From Candidatus Aminicenantota bacterium (GTDB lineage Bacteria > Acidobacteriota > Aminicenantia > Aminicenantales > UBA4085): DNA of 43,326 nucleotides. This document shows positions 40,713-43,326 of the stretch, piece by piece. A program made the translations under genes and the position numbers. The notes under the pieces are model-generated. The model was not told the DNA's origin, ran no database searches, and worked only from the letters and a program-made list of their open reading frames with translations. Every line of letters begins with the position of its first letter. Position 1 is the first letter of the stretch. The stretch lies in NCBI GenBank assembly GCA_003141555.1, contig PLMN01000022.1, positions 53,215 to 96,540 of the forward strand, given 5' to 3'.

Positions 40713-42019
40713 CCAATAAGACCGAGAATCCCAACGAGATGATGGCTAAAGTCCTGGGGACCGATGCCGCGTCCGGACGCTCCCGCAAGCGGAAGCGCTT
40801 GATCATCGCGGTGTCCGCCGTTGCCGTCGTCGCGATCGCCCTCCTTCTGCTGTCTTGGCTCCGGACGAACGGCTCGAAGGTGGAGTACGTCACCGTCGAC
40901 GCCGTGCGGGGGAACCTGACGGTCGCGATATCGGCGACCGGCAACCTCGCTCCGATCAAGCAGGTCGATGTCGGCAGCGAGGTCTCCGGCCTGGTCGTGT
41001 CCGTCTTTGTCGACGACAACGACAAGGTCACGAAGGGCCAGCTCCTGGCCCAGGTCGACCTCTCGAAGCTCAAGGACGAAGCCGCCCGTTCGGAAGCCGA
41101 TCTGAGCTCGGCGGAGGCGAAGCTGACCCAGACGCAGGCCACCGTCGCCGAATCCCGGGCCAACCTCTCCCGCTTGAACGAAGTCCTGAAGCTCTCGGGC
41201 GGCAAGGTCCCGGCCAAGACGGAGATCGACGCCGCCGAGGCGAGCCTCCAGCGGGCCATCGCCGACGAGGCCAGCGCCAAGGGGAACGTCGCAAACACCA
41301 GGGCCGCGCTGAGCGTCAATCAGACGAACATCAAGAAGGCGACCATCACCTCGCCCGTGGACGGCGTCGTTCTGGAACGAAAGATCGAGCCGGGACAGAC
41401 GATCCAGGCGTCCTTCTCCGCCCCCGTGCTTTTCACCATCGCCGAGAGCCTGGCTCAGATGAAGCTCGAGGTCGCCGTCGACGAGGCCGATGTCGGTGAA
41501 GTCCGCGATGGGCAGGCGGCCACGTTCACGGTCGACGCCTACCCGAACCGCACCTACCGCGCGATCGTGCAGCGCGTGCGCCTGGGCTCGACGACGACGT
41601 CGGGGATCGTCTCCTACAAGGCTGTTCTGACCTTTACCAACGACGACCTGAGCCTCCGCCCCGGCATGACCGGGAACGCCTCGATTACCACGATCAACCG
41701 CGAGAACGTCATCCTCCTCCCGGCCGCGGCGTTCCGCTGGTCGCCGCCGGCGTCGGGCGCCGGGGCGCCTCCGCCCGACTCGAAGGGCGGCTTGGTCAAC
41801 AGCCTGATGCCCCGCCCGCCGGACCGAGACGAGAAAAAGGTCGCCGGCGTGGTCAACTCAGGGGAAACCCGGCAGACAGTCTGGGTGCTCCACGACGGGA
41901 AGCCCACCGCCGTCAGCGTCACCGTGGGCGCGTCGAACGGCCGTATGACCGAAGTCACCTCCGGGAACCTGGAGCCGGGGACGAAGGTCATCACCGAAAC
42001 GGCGATCCCCCTGAAGTGA
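40709..42019 (+). CDS. MacA-type periplasmic adaptor (HlyD/RND MFP family)
   Basis: A 436-aa membrane-fusion protein. One N-terminal membrane segment (about 31-49, LIIAVSAVAVVAIALLLL) anchors it. Lipoyl/barrel-sandwich pieces flank a long coiled-coil hairpin (about 112-200, rich in Ala, Glu and Lys), as in MacA. The blocks ISATGNLAPIKQVDVGSEVSG and SPVDGVVLERKIEPGQTIQA are typical. The C-terminal half has a beta-barrel domain. It connects the outer-membrane channel to the inner-membrane ABC pump. The start is set by the ATGA overlap with the previous gene; its own stop overlaps the next gene (GTGA). Confidence 0.93.
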   Translation: MTNKTENPNEMMAKVLGTDAASGRSRKRKRLIIAVSAVAVVAIALLLLSWLRTNGSKVEYVTVDAVRGNLTVAISATGNLAPIKQVDVGSEVSGLVVSVFVDDNDKVTKGQLLAQVDLSKLKDEAARSEADLSSAEAKLTQTQATVAESRANLSRLNEVLKLSGGKVPAKTEIDAAEASLQRAIADEASAKGNVANTRAALSVNQTNIKKATITSPVDGVVLERKIEPGQTIQASFSAPVLFTIAESLAQMKLEVAVDEADVGEVRDGQAATFTVDAYPNRTYRAIVQRVRLGSTTTSGIVSYKAVLTFTNDDLSLRPGMTGNASITTINRENVILLPAAAFRWSPPASGAGAPPPDSKGGLVNSLMPRPPDRDEKKVAGVVNSGETRQTVWVLHDGKPTAVSVTVGASNGRMTEVTSGNLEPGTKVITETAIPLK

Positions 42020-42744
42020 GCGAAGCCACGCCGATGACGAACCATGAGGAGCCGCTGATCGAGCTGGTGGGATTGACCAAATCCTACGGCGAGGGCGCGG
42101 CCGAGATCCAGGCCCTGAACGGGGTCGACCTGCGGATCGACGATGGGGATTTCGTGGCCATCATGGGGCCCAGCGGCTCGGGGAAATCGACCATCATGAA
42201 CATCCTGGGCTGCCTCGACACGCCGACCAGCGGCGCTTATATCTTTCGGGGCATCCACGTCGAGACGCTCTCCGGCCGGCAGAGGACGCTTCTGAGGCGG
42301 TATTTCCTGGGATTCGTCTTCCAGGGCTTCAACCTCCTGGCTCGGACGACGGCCCTGGAGAATGTCGAATTGCCCCTGCTCTATCGGGGCGTCCCGAAGC
42401 ATGTGCGCCATGAAGCGGCCGAGGCCGCGCTCGGTCAGGTCGGATTGACGGGCTGGGAGAAGCACACGCCGGCGGAGCTCTCCGGCGGGCAGGAGCAGCG
42501 TGTGGCCATCGCCCGGGCGCTCGTCACGAACCCCTCGATCCTGCTCGCCGACGAGCCCACCGGGAACCTCGACACCAAGCGCGGCCGCGAGATCATGGAC
42601 CTTCTCACCTCGCTCAACCGCGATCGGGGCATCACCGTGCTGATAGTGACGCACGACCACGACCTGGCCGCCTACGCGAAGCGCATCGTCCGCTTCGTGG
42701 ACGGCGTCGTCGAACACGACGCGGCCAACGGGGAGGGACACTGA
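42016..42744 (+). CDS. MacB-like ABC transporter ATPase
   Basis: A 242-aa stand-alone ATPase of the LolD/MacB class. Walker A GPSGSGKST (about 53-61), the Q-loop in GFVFQGFNLLARTTALENVE, signature LSGGQEQRVAIARAL, Walker B ILLADEPTGNLD and switch His in VTHDHDLA are all present, so it should be active. The GTG at 42016 overlaps the adaptor stop; an ATG at 42034 is an alternative. It overlaps the permease start by one base. In classic MacB the ATPase and permease are fused; here they are two genes. Confidence 0.95.
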   Translation: MSEATPMTNHEEPLIELVGLTKSYGEGAAEIQALNGVDLRIDDGDFVAIMGPSGSGKSTIMNILGCLDTPTSGAYIFRGIHVETLSGRQRTLLRRYFLGFVFQGFNLLARTTALENVELPLLYRGVPKHVRHEAAEAALGQVGLTGWEKHTPAELSGGQEQRVAIARALVTNPSILLADEPTGNLDTKRGREIMDLLTSLNRDRGITVLIVTHDHDLAAYAKRIVRFVDGVVEHDAANGEGH

Positions 42745-43326
42745 TGCTCTGGAACACGATCCGCCTGGCCCTCCAAGCGATCCGGCGCAACCTGCTCCGC
42801 TCATTCCTGACCATCCTGGGCATCGTCATCGGCGTCGCCGCGGTCATCACCATGGTGACCCTGGGCAACGGCGCCACCCAGGCCATCTCTAATCAGATCG
42901 CGAGCCTGGGCAGCAACCTCCTCATGCTCATGCCCGGGCAGATGATGCGGCTGGGGACAAGCGGCGCCACCCCCAAGCCGTTCGACATCCGGGACGTCGA
43001 GGCCATCCAGACCCAGATCAGCGCCCTCAAGGCCGTGGCGCCGGTCGTCGAGAGCACCGCGACGGTCATCTACGGCTCCAAGAACTGGTCCACGTCCGTC
43101 GTCGGCTCGACGAACGATTATTTCATCACCTCGAATTGGAAATTCGCCTCGGGGCGCTCCTTCACCGAGGCCGAGCTCCGGAGCGGCAAGGCGGTCTGCG
43201 TCATCGGCGACACCCTCCGGCGCGAGCTCTTCAACGGGAAGGACCCGCTCGGCAGCTCGATGCGGGTCAAGGGCTTCGGCGCGGAGGTCATCGGCGTCCT
43301 CGTCGGCAAGGGACAAGGCGGGATGG
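42744..43326 (+). CDS. MacB-like ABC transporter permease, partial (runs off the window)
   Basis: The visible part, about 194 residues, has no stop before the window end. The first transmembrane helix includes LLRSFLTILGIVIGVAAVITMV (about 18-39), the FtsX/MacB signature with conserved Gly residues. Then follows the large periplasmic domain (SLGSNLLMLMPGQMM, VIGDTLRREL, FNGKDPLGSSMRVKG), as in MacB. It starts at ATG 42744, overlapping the ATPase stop by one base. It would complete a tripartite pump exporting a toxin, peptide, macrolide or lipid; the substrate is unknown. Confidence 0.9.
   Translation, partial: MLWNTIRLALQAIRRNLLRSFLTILGIVIGVAAVITMVTLGNGATQAISNQIASLGSNLLMLMPGQMMRLGTSGATPKPFDIRDVEAIQTQISALKAVAPVVESTATVIYGSKNWSTSVVGSTNDYFITSNWKFASGRSFTEAELRSGKAVCVIGDTLRRELFNGKDPLGSSMRVKGFGAEVIGVLVGKGQGGM

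Overview
This window is GC-rich and gene-dense DNA from a diderm bacterium. An outer-membrane efflux lipoprotein, a predicted outer-membrane barrel, Tat-type leaders and E. coli-like promoter motifs all point that way. The mix of genes suggests an Acidobacteriota or Aminicenantota-like lineage: a large Asp-box (sortilin-like) protein, a double-length UvrA, a myo-inositol-phosphate synthase paired with a CDP-alcohol phosphotransferase, and a 2-oxoacid:ferredoxin oxidoreductase next to succinate dehydrogenase and a Rieske/cytochrome b pair. The taxonomic placement is inference; there is no rRNA or other marker here.

Region by region. (1) 386-4157 (+): a TPR protein, GlmU and GlmS, i.e. UDP-GlcNAc supply. 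(2) 4191-5934 (-): an inositol-phosphate lipid pair (CDP-alcohol phosphotransferase, then myo-inositol-1-phosphate synthase). (3) 6239-8948 (+): a secreted M4 metalloprotease and an SH3b/barrel protein. (4) 9007-14308 (-): a NYN-LOTUS protein, a GH27 alpha-galactosidase and argH-argG-argR, with tandem ARG boxes over the argR promoter. (5) 14361-23318 (-): a 1651-residue tandem UvrA-like ATPase, a TupA-like tungstate-binding protein, a GH127-like (DUF1680) enzyme and a sialidase-like protein. (6) 23455-31843 (+): bacterioferritin, then a long respiratory and central-carbon cluster: one small SDH membrane anchor, SdhA, SdhB, Rieske protein, cytochrome b, a small membrane protein, and KorD-A-B-C. 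(7) 32054-34670 (-): NADP-type glutamate dehydrogenase with promoter and terminator, a 2-hydroxyacid dehydrogenase, and a frameshifted small gene. (8) 34926-38294 (+): a large Asp-box protein; 38330-39154 (-): a RhaD-like aldolase. (9) 39291 to the window end (+): a MacAB-type tripartite efflux operon with overlapping genes, cut by the window edge.

How the genes work together. The Kor-Sdh-Rieske/b block would join 2-oxoglutarate/succinyl-CoA conversion (with ferredoxin) to succinate/fumarate and then to quinol oxidation, all within about 7.6 kb of same-strand, often overlapping genes. ArgR very probably controls its own operon (argR-argG-argH). GlmS and GlmU act in one pathway. The two inositol genes overlap and probably make an inositol-phosphate phospholipid or a related solute.

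The most unusual items are: the tandem UvrA that lacks both UvrB-binding domains and has degenerate ATPase motifs in its first half; the Sdh-Rieske/b-Kor cluster with a single 102-residue SDH anchor and no cytochrome c1; the inositol-lipid operon with a changed CDP-alcohol motif; the tandem ARG boxes that force a nearly leaderless argR start; and a 37-codon gene broken by one nucleotide. No tRNA, rRNA, CRISPR array, transposase or phage gene was recognised.
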